Source: Desulfovibrio sp. Huiquan2017
GTDB lineage: Bacteria; Desulfobacterota; Desulfovibrionia; Desulfovibrionales; Desulfovibrionaceae
NCBI RefSeq assembly: GCF_017351175.1
Contig: NZ_JAFMPN010000010.1
Coordinates: 124,001 to 188,000, forward strand
Direction: 5' to 3'
Length of the DNA stretch: 64,000 nucleotides
Part shown: one piece after another, positions 7,953 to 15,006 of the stretch
Position numbering within the stretch: the first letter of the stretch is position 1
Layout: the number at the start of each line of letters is the position of its first letter
Made by a program: the position numbers and the translations under genes
Notes under the pieces: model-generated
Seen by the model: the letters and a program-made list of their open reading frames with translations, nothing else
Databases searched by the model: none
Told to the model about the DNA's origin: nothing

Positions 7953-8603
7953 CTACGCGGGTGCGCCCTCGGCCGCAAGCAGCAACCGGCTGATCCCGGT
8001 TTTTTCGTCCGTCTCGACGCGGGCGCCCATGGCCCGGGCCAAGTCTGCAAACGGCTCGTCATTCTTCAGCGGAGCATCCTTTCCGGGCACGGAAAGGGAG
8101 AACGATGCGCCGCCGTCGGCGGGAGACACGGTGATGACCAACGTATCGCCCGGTTGCATGGAATCAAACGCCGCCGCCATGGAGGAGTGCAGCAGGCGCG
8201 TCAGATCAAAGGGGCACGCGGCCATGGACACGGATTCACTTTCGCCCACGGTCAGTTTGATCCGCCGCATATCGGCGAAACGGGAAGTCAGGTCCACCGC
8301 CAACTTCAAGGCTTCGATCAGGTTCACTTCGCGGACGTCCTCGTCTGTGGAGTGAGCGAACGCGTTCATGTTCCTGACGATGGCATCGCCGCGTTTGACC
8401 TGGCCCTGGATGGAGTTGGCCGCGCTTTTGAGGCGCTCCGGCTGAAGGGGCATTCCGCGCCCGGCCATGAGCGTGAGGTCCTCGATCAGCCCGGCCGCCT
8501 CGTTGATCACGGCGAACACGTTCTTGATCTCATGGGACACCGACGCACTGATGCGTCCAAAGAATCTGAGCCCTTCGCGGGTCTCGCACTGGGTTCGGCT
8601 CAT
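7953..8603 (-). CDS. Short histidine-kinase-like protein, probable histidine phosphotransferase
   Basis: 216 residues with no transmembrane or sensor domain. A dimerisation helix carries the H-box VSHEIKN (H24), followed by a long helix and a C-terminal half shaped like a kinase ATPase domain. The ATP-binding N box is replaced by LTRLLHSSMAAAFDSM without the key asparagine, and no DxGxG or GTGLGL box is visible. That layout (two-helix bundle plus degenerate ATPase fold, about 220 residues) is the one known from Spo0B and ChpT, which pass phosphate between receivers instead of using ATP. It sits between two single-domain receiver genes, which fits such a relay. Function is inferred; it could also be a cytosolic kinase too divergent for me to read. 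Confidence 0.7.
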   Translation of the reverse strand: MSRTQCETREGLRFFGRISASVSHEIKNVFAVINEAAGLIEDLTLMAGRGMPLQPERLKSAANSIQGQVKRGDAIVRNMNAFAHSTDEDVREVNLIEALKLAVDLTSRFADMRRIKLTVGESESVSMAACPFDLTRLLHSSMAAAFDSMQPGDTLVITVSPADGGASFSLSVPGKDAPLKNDEPFADLARAMGARVETDEKTGISRLLLAAEGAPA

Positions 8604-8619
8604 GCCCCCTCCTTTGTCG

Positions 8620-8970
8620 TTACGCCGCCACCTTGTGAATCAGAGCGACGAGTTCCTCAAGCTGAATGGGCTTGATCAGGTAGTTGCAGCCCGCGGCGCA
8701 ACCGGCCTTGAAATCCGATTCCGAGCCATGGCCGGACAGAAAGATGAACTTCATGCCCGGGTGCTTTTCCGCCAGCCGTTCCATGAGGTCCAAGCCGTTC
8801 AGCCGGGGCATTTTCATGTCCAGGACGGCCACGTCATAGGCGGTCTTGTCGGCCATTTCCATGGCCGATTCGCCGTTGTCCGTCCAGTCCGCGTCCACGT
8901 CCCGGAAGCCGAGGCGCTCGGCCATGGCGGAAACCAGTTCCACTTCATCGTCTACCAAAAGTACTTTCAT
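8620..8970 (-). CDS. Single-domain response regulator (receiver)
   Basis: 116 residues, a bare CheY-like receiver with acidic pair D7/D8, phospho-acceptor D51 (VAVLDMKMP), switch residue S79 and K100. Its start lies one base from the stop of the sensor kinase gene (8972), so the two are translationally close and probably cognate. As a stand-alone receiver next to both a membrane kinase and a phosphotransferase-like protein, it is the natural first intermediate of a phosphorelay. Confidence 0.93.
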   Translation of the reverse strand: MKVLLVDDEVELVSAMAERLGFRDVDADWTDNGESAMEMADKTAYDVAVLDMKMPRLNGLDLMERLAEKHPGMKFIFLSGHGSESDFKAGCAAGCNYLIKPIQLEELVALIHKVAA

Positions 8971-8971
8971 G

Positions 8972-10714
8972 CTATGCCTTGTTCTTGTCTTCGGGCTTGG
9001 TCCCCTTGAGGGGCATGGTTATGGTGAAGGTAGTACCTTTGCCCACTTCGCTCTCCACGCTCATGGTCCCGCCCAGTTCCTGAACCAGGCCGTAGGTAAT
9101 GGACAGGCCGAGCCCGGTTCCGCCGGTCTTCTTCTTGGTGGAGAAGAACGGATCGAAGATGCGCTTGATGTCCGCCTCCGGGATGCCGCAGCCGTCGTCC
9201 GCCACGGCAAAAACCAGGTGATCGCAGGCGGTATCCCGGGCCGAGATGGACAGATGGCCGCCGTCGTTCATGGCCTGGAAGGCGTTGTTCACCAGGTTGA
9301 GGAATATCTGCTGGAGCTTGCCCCGGTCCGAGATGAACGGGGGCAGGTTCTCCGGGATGTCCATTTCGATGGTGATGGAACGGTACTCGGCTTCCTTGCG
9401 CAGGAAGTCCACGACCTCGTTGGCCAGGTCCTTGAATTCGATCTCATCCATCTCCACGTCGATATGCCGGGCGAAGCTCAACAGCCGTTTGGTGATCTTG
9501 CCGCACCGGGACACGGAGTTGATGATCGAATCGATATTCCCAAGCAGGCGCTCATCGTGGGCGTACTCCTGCTTGAAAATGAACAGGTCGCGAATCAGCC
9601 CGGCCTTCTCGTTGATGATGGCCAGGGGATTGTTGATCTCGTGGGCCACGCCAGCCGCCAGCCGCCCGATGGAAGCCATGCGGTTGGTGTGCTCCATGCG
9701 GTGCAAGGTCCGCGCCCTGGTCTGGTCCGCGATGTAGATCTTGTTGACCATGTAGGTGGCCACACCCACGATGACCAGCAGGATGATCAGGATGCTCGAA
9801 ATCAAAATCCAGAGCAGCTCCATGCGGATGGTCTGCAACGGCTTCATCAGTTCCCGGGTGCGCTTGACCACCAGGACGATGAACGGGCTGTCGTGGATGT
9901 AGGCGTAGCCCACGGTGTATTCCCGGCCGTCCCCGCCCCGGACCCGCTCCACGCGGGTCGTATCCGAATAGCCGGGGATGCCCAGGTCCACCTTGGTCAG
10001 CAAGGAGCCGTGCTCCTTGGACGGAGTCTGGATGAAACCGTCGCGGTCCACCACGAAGGCGTCGCCGCCGCCGGGCAGATCGAGTTGCAGGATGGAGTTG
10101 AACTGGTCCGTATCCAGGGTGGCTCGGAGCATGTAGTTCTCGCCGGTCCGATTGTCGCGCACTTTGCGCGAAACCACCAGATGCGGCTCGTCGCGGAAGC
10201 CGAGGAAGACCCGGCTGATATAGGTGCCGTGGGCCATGGCCGTGGCGAACCCCTCCTGGCCGCTGTAGTCGCGGCCGAGCAGGTCATAGGGACCTATATA
10301 GGCGACCTGCCGTCCCTTGTCGTTGATCACGCCGAGATCCACGAACCCGCCGAAGCTCTGTTGCAGAGAAGCCAACACGTTGGCCAGCTTCCGGCTATCG
10401 CGCAGGGCGTTGATGCCTTGATCCAGAACCAGGAACTCCAAGGCCTTGGTCCGTTCCTCCAGGAAGTAGGCCACGGCCCGGCGGGTGTTGGAGGTGGTTC
10501 GGGACGTGCGCAGCAGATTCTCGGATTCCAGGGAGTGCCGGGTGACGTTGTAGTCGATGAAGGCCATGACCATCAGGGGGATGAGCGCAACCAGCGCCAG
10601 CAGGATGATGGCGAAACGCCAGATGCGCCGGTAGTCGAACAGGCTCTTGCCCGCCCCGCCGCCGTCGTCCGTGTCCCAGAATTGCGGTCGTATCTTCTCA
10701 AACAGTGATGCCAT
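8972..10714 (-). CDS. Membrane sensor histidine kinase with dCache-like periplasmic domain
   Basis: 580 residues. TM1 lies about 33-54, an extracytoplasmic region of roughly 250 residues resembling dCache sensors (FVDLGVINDKGRQVAYIGPY is typical) about 55-295, TM2 about 301-322, then the kinase core. The phospho-acceptor is H358 in AAGVAHEINNPL. The ATPase domain has the N box NLVNNAFQAM, G1 DDGCGIPE, F box FDPFFSTKK and G2 GGTGLGLSI, so it is a complete active kinase. No HAMP or PAS domain is evident. Its ligand is unknown. It is the only intact kinase in the operon and the likely phosphate source for the receivers encoded around it. Confidence 0.93.
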   Translation of the reverse strand: MASLFEKIRPQFWDTDDGGGAGKSLFDYRRIWRFAIILLALVALIPLMVMAFIDYNVTRHSLESENLLRTSRTTSNTRRAVAYFLEERTKALEFLVLDQGINALRDSRKLANVLASLQQSFGGFVDLGVINDKGRQVAYIGPYDLLGRDYSGQEGFATAMAHGTYISRVFLGFRDEPHLVVSRKVRDNRTGENYMLRATLDTDQFNSILQLDLPGGGDAFVVDRDGFIQTPSKEHGSLLTKVDLGIPGYSDTTRVERVRGGDGREYTVGYAYIHDSPFIVLVVKRTRELMKPLQTIRMELLWILISSILIILLVIVGVATYMVNKIYIADQTRARTLHRMEHTNRMASIGRLAAGVAHEINNPLAIINEKAGLIRDLFIFKQEYAHDERLLGNIDSIINSVSRCGKITKRLLSFARHIDVEMDEIEFKDLANEVVDFLRKEAEYRSITIEMDIPENLPPFISDRGKLQQIFLNLVNNAFQAMNDGGHLSISARDTACDHLVFAVADDGCGIPEADIKRIFDPFFSTKKKTGGTGLGLSITYGLVQELGGTMSVESEVGKGTTFTITMPLKGTKPEDKNKA

Positions 10715-10735
10715 GACGTCACCCGGCTCCCGCCG

Positions 10736-11953
10736 TTACTTTTCGGCCCTGATCTTGTCGTTGGCGGCCTTGAGCGTCTCGCTCAGGACGTCGATGTCCA
10801 CGGGCTTGTGCAGATAGGCGAAGGCGCCCAACTCCATGCACACCTTGCGGTCCGCCTCCGAGCCGTGCCCGGTCAAAATGATGACCTCGATGTTCGGATG
10901 CTCGCCCTTGACGCGGCGCAGGACCTCGATGCCGTCGATGCCGGGCATCTTCAGATCGAGGATCATGACCTCGGGTTCGTCGTCGCGCACCAGGTCCAGG
11001 GCGGATTCGCCATCGTAAACCACGGCCGAACCCATGTCACGCATCATCAGCCGCTCGGACAGGGTCTGGACGAATTCACGCTCATCGTCCACGAGCAGGA
11101 CTTTGGAAGGGACCTCGAAGTCCATTTTGCGGTAGATGTCGGTCTGGTGGAAGCCCTTGCCCACCTGGGCCTCCACGGCCAGGACGCCGTCCACGCCCGA
11201 GACGATGGACTTCAGCTCGCGTTCCAGCTTCTCCAACAGGAGCACGTGCTTGTTGATGGTCAGGGTGACGGTGCCCTTGTGGGCCGAGACCTGGACGCTG
11301 TGACCCTCCTTGGCGAGCACGGTCTCCACCTTGGCGGCGAGCAGGAAATCCTGCACGGCCGCGCGGGTCTTGTCCGTAACCTGGACCGCGGCATTGCCGA
11401 GCTGTTCGACGATGAGGTCTGCGCAACGATCCATGCCGGTCGAGGCCACGGGCAGGACCAGATCGTAGAGGGTGCCGGACCACGGATCGTCAACGTCGCG
11501 CAGAGCCTTGACCCAGGCGGCACGGTCCTCGTCGTCCTTGCGGATGAGCTTCAGGGCGTGTTTCTCGGCGAAGCCCTCTTCGCGTTCGGCTACGCCCACG
11601 CGCGCCTTCATGTCGGAAATAAGACAGACCTTGAGGATATGGCCGATGGCCGGGTCGGGCAATTGCGAGGCGAACCCGGGGATAACCAGGGTATCGTCCT
11701 CGACCAGCCGCTTGGCCACGGCCAGGCGCATCCAGGCGATGGCCTGCTCCTTTTCATGACTGAAGGAATTGAAGACCGAGGTCTTGGCCTGGAAGGCCCG
11801 GGCGATGCGGTCCTCGGCCATGCCCGACAGCCTGGCGGCGTCGGCCACGATCTCCTGATCGGTAACGAGGCGGCAGTTCGTGGCGTCCACGACGCGCTTG
11901 ACCACCACTCCGGCTTCGCAAAACAATCCGTTGAAAACGGTAATGACTGACAT
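10736..11953 (-). CDS. Cytidylate-kinase-like / BON / receiver fusion protein
   Basis: 405 residues with an unusual layout. Residues 1-200 resemble the cytidylate-kinase-like (Cytidylate_kin2) family: an ITVFNGLFCEAGVVVKRVVD opening, a TDQEI strand, and HALKLIRKDDEDRAAWVK near 132-149. The glycine-rich nucleotide loop is eroded (NGLFCEAG). Residues about 205-267 look like a BON domain (QVSAHKGTVTLTI, VDGVLAVEAQV). Residues 284-405 are a full receiver with D289/D290, phospho-acceptor D333, T361 and K383. The receiver probably controls or reads out the N-terminal module. Kinase activity is doubtful given the degraded loop; nucleotide sensing is possible. It lies between the SulP and sensor kinase genes, 21 bases from each. 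Confidence 0.75.
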   Translation of the reverse strand: MSVITVFNGLFCEAGVVVKRVVDATNCRLVTDQEIVADAARLSGMAEDRIARAFQAKTSVFNSFSHEKEQAIAWMRLAVAKRLVEDDTLVIPGFASQLPDPAIGHILKVCLISDMKARVGVAEREEGFAEKHALKLIRKDDEDRAAWVKALRDVDDPWSGTLYDLVLPVASTGMDRCADLIVEQLGNAAVQVTDKTRAAVQDFLLAAKVETVLAKEGHSVQVSAHKGTVTLTINKHVLLLEKLERELKSIVSGVDGVLAVEAQVGKGFHQTDIYRKMDFEVPSKVLLVDDEREFVQTLSERLMMRDMGSAVVYDGESALDLVRDDEPEVMILDLKMPGIDGIEVLRRVKGEHPNIEVIILTGHGSEADRKVCMELGAFAYLHKPVDIDVLSETLKAANDKIRAEK

Positions 11954-11974
11954 ATCGACTCCCTTTTAGCGCCT

Positions 11975-14101
11975 TTAGGCCAGGCGGCAAACGGTGGTGA
12001 GGGGACAACTATCTTCGTCGCCGTTGCGGTGCGCACTCTCGTGCGTGGCGCAGATGGCGGCCTCCATGGTGGCGTAGACGTGATCCTTGCCGATCTTCTC
12101 CAGCAGGTGGGTGCGCTCAAGCACGGCCATGACCGCCTCGTTCACGCCGCACAGAGAGATGTCCAGACCGCTGGAGCGGACCCGGTCGACAATGAGCGAC
12201 AGGGCTTCCTCGCCCGAGGCGTCCATGTCGTTGATGCCGTTGGCCACGATGATGATATGCCTGAGCTTGTCGTTGCCCATCATCCGCTCGGTGATCTGGT
12301 CCTCCAGGAAGCTCGCGTTGGCAAAGAACAGCGGGCCGTCGAAACGGACCAGGGCGATGTGTTGACACTGCTTCAGGCCGAAGGCCGTGGCGTCGCGCAG
12401 GGACTCGTCCTCGCTCCGGGACAGGGTGGCCACGCGCGGACGCATGGATTTGTACAGGAAGACGAGCAGCGACAGGACCACGCCGACCATGATGCCCTTG
12501 TCCAGGTGCGGGGCAAAGGCCAGGGTGCAGACGAAGGACAGGATGGAGATGGCCCCGTCATACCACTGGGCCTTCCAGGCGTGAATGAAGCCCGAGGCGT
12601 TGATCAGCCCGATGACGGCCATCATGATGACCGCGGCCAGCACGGCCTGGGGCAGATGGTACAGGAGCGGGGTGAAGAAAAGCAGGGCGATGACGACCAT
12701 GAGCGAGGTGAACACGGAGGACATGCCAGTAACCGCGCCCGCCTGGAGATTGACCGCCGAGCGAGAGAACGAACCCGAGGCCGGGTAGCTCTTGCCGCAG
12801 GCACCGATCATATTGGCCAGCCCCTGGCCGATGAGCTCCTGGTTGGGATCCAGCCGCTGGCCGGTCTTGGCGGCCATGGCCTTGGCAATGGAGATGGCCT
12901 CCATGAAGCCGAGCAGGGAAATGATCGCTGCGAACGGGATCAGGCGCAGCAGGACCTTGAGGTCCAGATTCGGCATGGAGATGGCAGGGATGCCCGAAGG
13001 GACCACGCCGACCACGGCCCCGCCGCCCATCATCTTCAGGGAAGCGGTGTCGAGCTTGGTGTTGCCGACCTTCATGCGCCAGGTCCGGCCATCGTCGGTC
13101 ATGCCGGCCGGGACCGCGCCCCGCTCGAAGAAAAGCAGACCGCCGCCGGGCTGTTCCACGCCGGACATGAGCACCTCGCGCAGCTCGGTGCGCATTTCGT
13201 GGGCCTTCTCTTTGAGGGCGGTCATCTTCACGCCGATGACGTTCTGGGCATGCTGGATGTCCAGGACCTTGAGCGGGTCGCCGGAGGCCGAGGCCTCCTC
13301 CATCCGCTTGGCCATGGAAGCACGCTCAAGGGCCAGTTCATCCAGGGCGCCCACGGTGCCGTTGAAGCCGATAATGGCCTCATGCACGGCCGGAATGCGG
13401 ATGGCGTCCTCTGAAATCTTGATGTCATGATTGAAACCCAGCCCCCAGGACAGAGCCGTGGTCACGACCACGGCCACCAGAACGTTGGGGATCTTGGGAT
13501 TGACACGCTTGAGACCGACCATGATGCCGAAGGCGAGCACGCCCATGCCCAGGGTGGGCCAGTGCGTGTACTGAAAAGCGGACTCGACCACGCGGATGAT
13601 GGTCTCGTAGTGGTGTTCGGCGCCATCGACGTAAACGCCGAACAGCTTGGAGAACTGGGACGAGGCGATGATGATGGCCGCAGCGTTGGTGAATCCGTTG
13701 ACCACGGGGTGGGACAGGAAGTTGACCACCAGGCCGAGTTTGAGCACGCCGAGCAGGAATTGAAAGACGCCGACCATGAGGGCCAGCAGGATGGCGTAGG
13801 CGATGTATCCCTCGCTGCCCGCCGTGGCCAGAGGCTCAAGCGAGGCGGCGGTCATGAGGGAGACAACGGCCACGGGGCCGGTGGCCAACTGACGGCTGGA
13901 GCCGAAGAGGGCTGCCACCAGGGGCGGAAGGAAAGACGCGTACAGACCGTAGTAGGCGGGCATGCCCGCCAACTGGGCGTAGGCCATGGATTGAGGGATG
14001 AGCACCAGGGCGACGGTCAGCCCCGCGATGGCGTCGGCCCTAAACGCCGCCATGTTGTACCCTTTGAACCAGCCGATAAAGGGGAATATTCGTGAAAGCA
14101 T
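11975..14101 (-). CDS. SulP family anion transporter with C-terminal STAS domain
   Basis: 708 residues from the ATG at 14101, which follows GGAAGAGG. An ATG 18 bases upstream overlapping the TetR stop is also possible. The membrane core has the SulP signatures (GLTVALVLIPQSMAYAQLAGMP, LATGPVAVVSLM, PASGSFSRSAVN), and residues 580-690 form a STAS domain with the DMDASG phospho-site-like loop. Such carriers move sulfate, bicarbonate or other anions across the inner membrane. Substrate is not readable. Between the GLGFNHDIKIS and GVVPSGIPAISMP segments is an extra soluble stretch of about 140 residues (about 225-365), helical and charged, absent from typical SulP proteins. It is in operon with TetR and phosphorelay genes. 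Confidence 0.9.
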   Translation of the reverse strand: MLSRIFPFIGWFKGYNMAAFRADAIAGLTVALVLIPQSMAYAQLAGMPAYYGLYASFLPPLVAALFGSSRQLATGPVAVVSLMTAASLEPLATAGSEGYIAYAILLALMVGVFQFLLGVLKLGLVVNFLSHPVVNGFTNAAAIIIASSQFSKLFGVYVDGAEHHYETIIRVVESAFQYTHWPTLGMGVLAFGIMVGLKRVNPKIPNVLVAVVVTTALSWGLGFNHDIKISEDAIRIPAVHEAIIGFNGTVGALDELALERASMAKRMEEASASGDPLKVLDIQHAQNVIGVKMTALKEKAHEMRTELREVLMSGVEQPGGGLLFFERGAVPAGMTDDGRTWRMKVGNTKLDTASLKMMGGGAVVGVVPSGIPAISMPNLDLKVLLRLIPFAAIISLLGFMEAISIAKAMAAKTGQRLDPNQELIGQGLANMIGACGKSYPASGSFSRSAVNLQAGAVTGMSSVFTSLMVVIALLFFTPLLYHLPQAVLAAVIMMAVIGLINASGFIHAWKAQWYDGAISILSFVCTLAFAPHLDKGIMVGVVLSLLVFLYKSMRPRVATLSRSEDESLRDATAFGLKQCQHIALVRFDGPLFFANASFLEDQITERMMGNDKLRHIIIVANGINDMDASGEEALSLIVDRVRSSGLDISLCGVNEAVMAVLERTHLLEKIGKDHVYATMEAAICATHESAHRNGDEDSCPLTTVCRLA

Positions 14102-14118
14102 GCAGCCTCTTCCTTGCA

Positions 14119-14700
14119 TTACGCCTGCAACATCCTGCGACACGCCCGCATCAACTCGTTGAACAGCGCGCCCGCATCGTACAGGTTGTAGTTTTTGAAC
14201 CGAACCAGACCATCAGCCATCGTGAACAGAATGAGCGCCGATTTCCTGGGTTGGACCTCCTGGCTGATGGAACCATCCTCCAGCCCCGTCACGATGGCCT
14301 TCTCGAAGATGTCCACGAGGCAATTGTAGATATCTTCAAGGTTCCCCCTGAACTCCGGGTTGGACTCGGAGAACTGGTAGAGAATGTGACGGTGCAACAG
14401 CAGGAACTTGTCTTCCATCAGGCCCGCCAGATAGAGATAGAATGAAATGACCTCCTCCGTCATCTCAAGACCGGACTTGAACGGCCTGTTCTCAAAGAAC
14501 CGTTCGAACTGGTCCACTATCTCATCCCTGGTCTGCTCCAGGATCGCCAGCAACAACCCTTCTTTGGTCTTGAAATGATAGAAGATGGTCCCCTCGGCCA
14601 CCCCGGTGAGGCGGGCGAGTTCCTGCCCGGACGTGTCCGTGAACCCCTTGTGCGCGAACATGAACGTGGCGGCCTTGAGGATGGATTCCTTCTTCTTCAT
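14119..14700 (-). CDS. TetR family transcriptional regulator
   Basis: 193 residues. The N-terminal helix-turn-helix is clear (ESILKAATFMFAHKGF, then DTSGQELARLTGVAEGTIFYHFKTKEGLL split by the turn), followed by an all-helical ligand domain with no recognisable ligand. ATG 14700 gives the usual family start; a GTG 13 codons upstream is the alternative. It is the first gene of the leftward operon, and its stop overlaps a possible SulP start (TAATG). Two matching palindromes upstream make autoregulation of the whole operon likely. Confidence 0.92.
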   Translation of the reverse strand: MKKKESILKAATFMFAHKGFTDTSGQELARLTGVAEGTIFYHFKTKEGLLLAILEQTRDEIVDQFERFFENRPFKSGLEMTEEVISFYLYLAGLMEDKFLLLHRHILYQFSESNPEFRGNLEDIYNCLVDIFEKAIVTGLEDGSISQEVQPRKSALILFTMADGLVRFKNYNLYDAGALFNELMRACRRMLQA

Positions 14701-14726
14701 GCCTTTGATCCTTTTTTCCCAAGCGT

Positions 14727-14744
14727 ACCGAGTGTTCACTCAGT
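14727..14744. promoter_or_regulatory. TetR operator candidate O1
   Basis: ACCGAGTG-TT-CACTCAGT, an inverted repeat with one mismatch, covering about +1 to +18 of the predicted transcript. Its core GAGTGTTCACTC matches the TGAGT-N4-ACTCA pattern of the upstream site at 14793. Binding here would block transcription start of the TetR gene and everything behind it. Confidence 0.6.
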
Positions 14745-14751
14745 TTTTTCC

Positions 14752-14781
14752 CTCATACTTTGTAAAATCCTACAATGTCAA
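14752..14781 (-). promoter_or_regulatory. Promoter of the TetR-SulP-phosphorelay operon
   Basis: On the minus strand, TTGACA (14781-14776) is a perfect -35. An 18-base spacer separates it from TATGAG (14757-14752), giving a start near 14745, about 45 bases before the TetR ATG. It is the only good promoter found in front of the seven-gene operon, and it is flanked by two operator-like palindromes. Confidence 0.65.
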
Positions 14782-14792
14782 AAAAATCCCCA

Positions 14793-14814
14793 AAACTGAG
14801 TATGCACTCAGTTT
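14793..14814. promoter_or_regulatory. TetR operator candidate O2
   Basis: A perfect 9-bp inverted repeat, AAACTGAGT (14793-14801), ATGC, ACTCAGTTT (14806-14814), just upstream of the -35 box. It shares the TGAGT-N4-ACTCA core with O1. The two centres are 68 bp apart. Two sites bracketing one promoter fit cooperative repression by TetR dimers. The rest of the 14701-15006 gap holds only AT-rich sequence and the putA terminator. Confidence 0.65.
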
Positions 14815-14948
14815 CACAATCAAGGCACATAAAATTATTGAAAAAGTCGAATACCCGAAATCGGTCTTTCGAAAAGAAATGAAAAAAAGTTGCTCTGCCG
14901 CCCTGAATGCTTCTCGTCCTCCCCCTTTTCGTCCCGAGCCGTGGAGAC

Positions 14949-14981
14949 AAAAAACCCCCTGCCCGATGTCCGGGCAGGGGG
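14949..14981 (-). terminator. Intrinsic terminator after putA
   Basis: Read on the minus strand, CCCCCTGCCCG pairs with CGGGCAGGGGG (arms at 14971-14981 and 14955-14965), followed by six T residues (plus-strand A run 14949-14954). It ends the leftward Lrp-putA transcript 25 bases past the putA stop and isolates it from the TetR operon. Confidence 0.92.
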
Positions 14982-15006
14982 TTGCGTTGTCGGAACGAAC
15001 AGGCGT

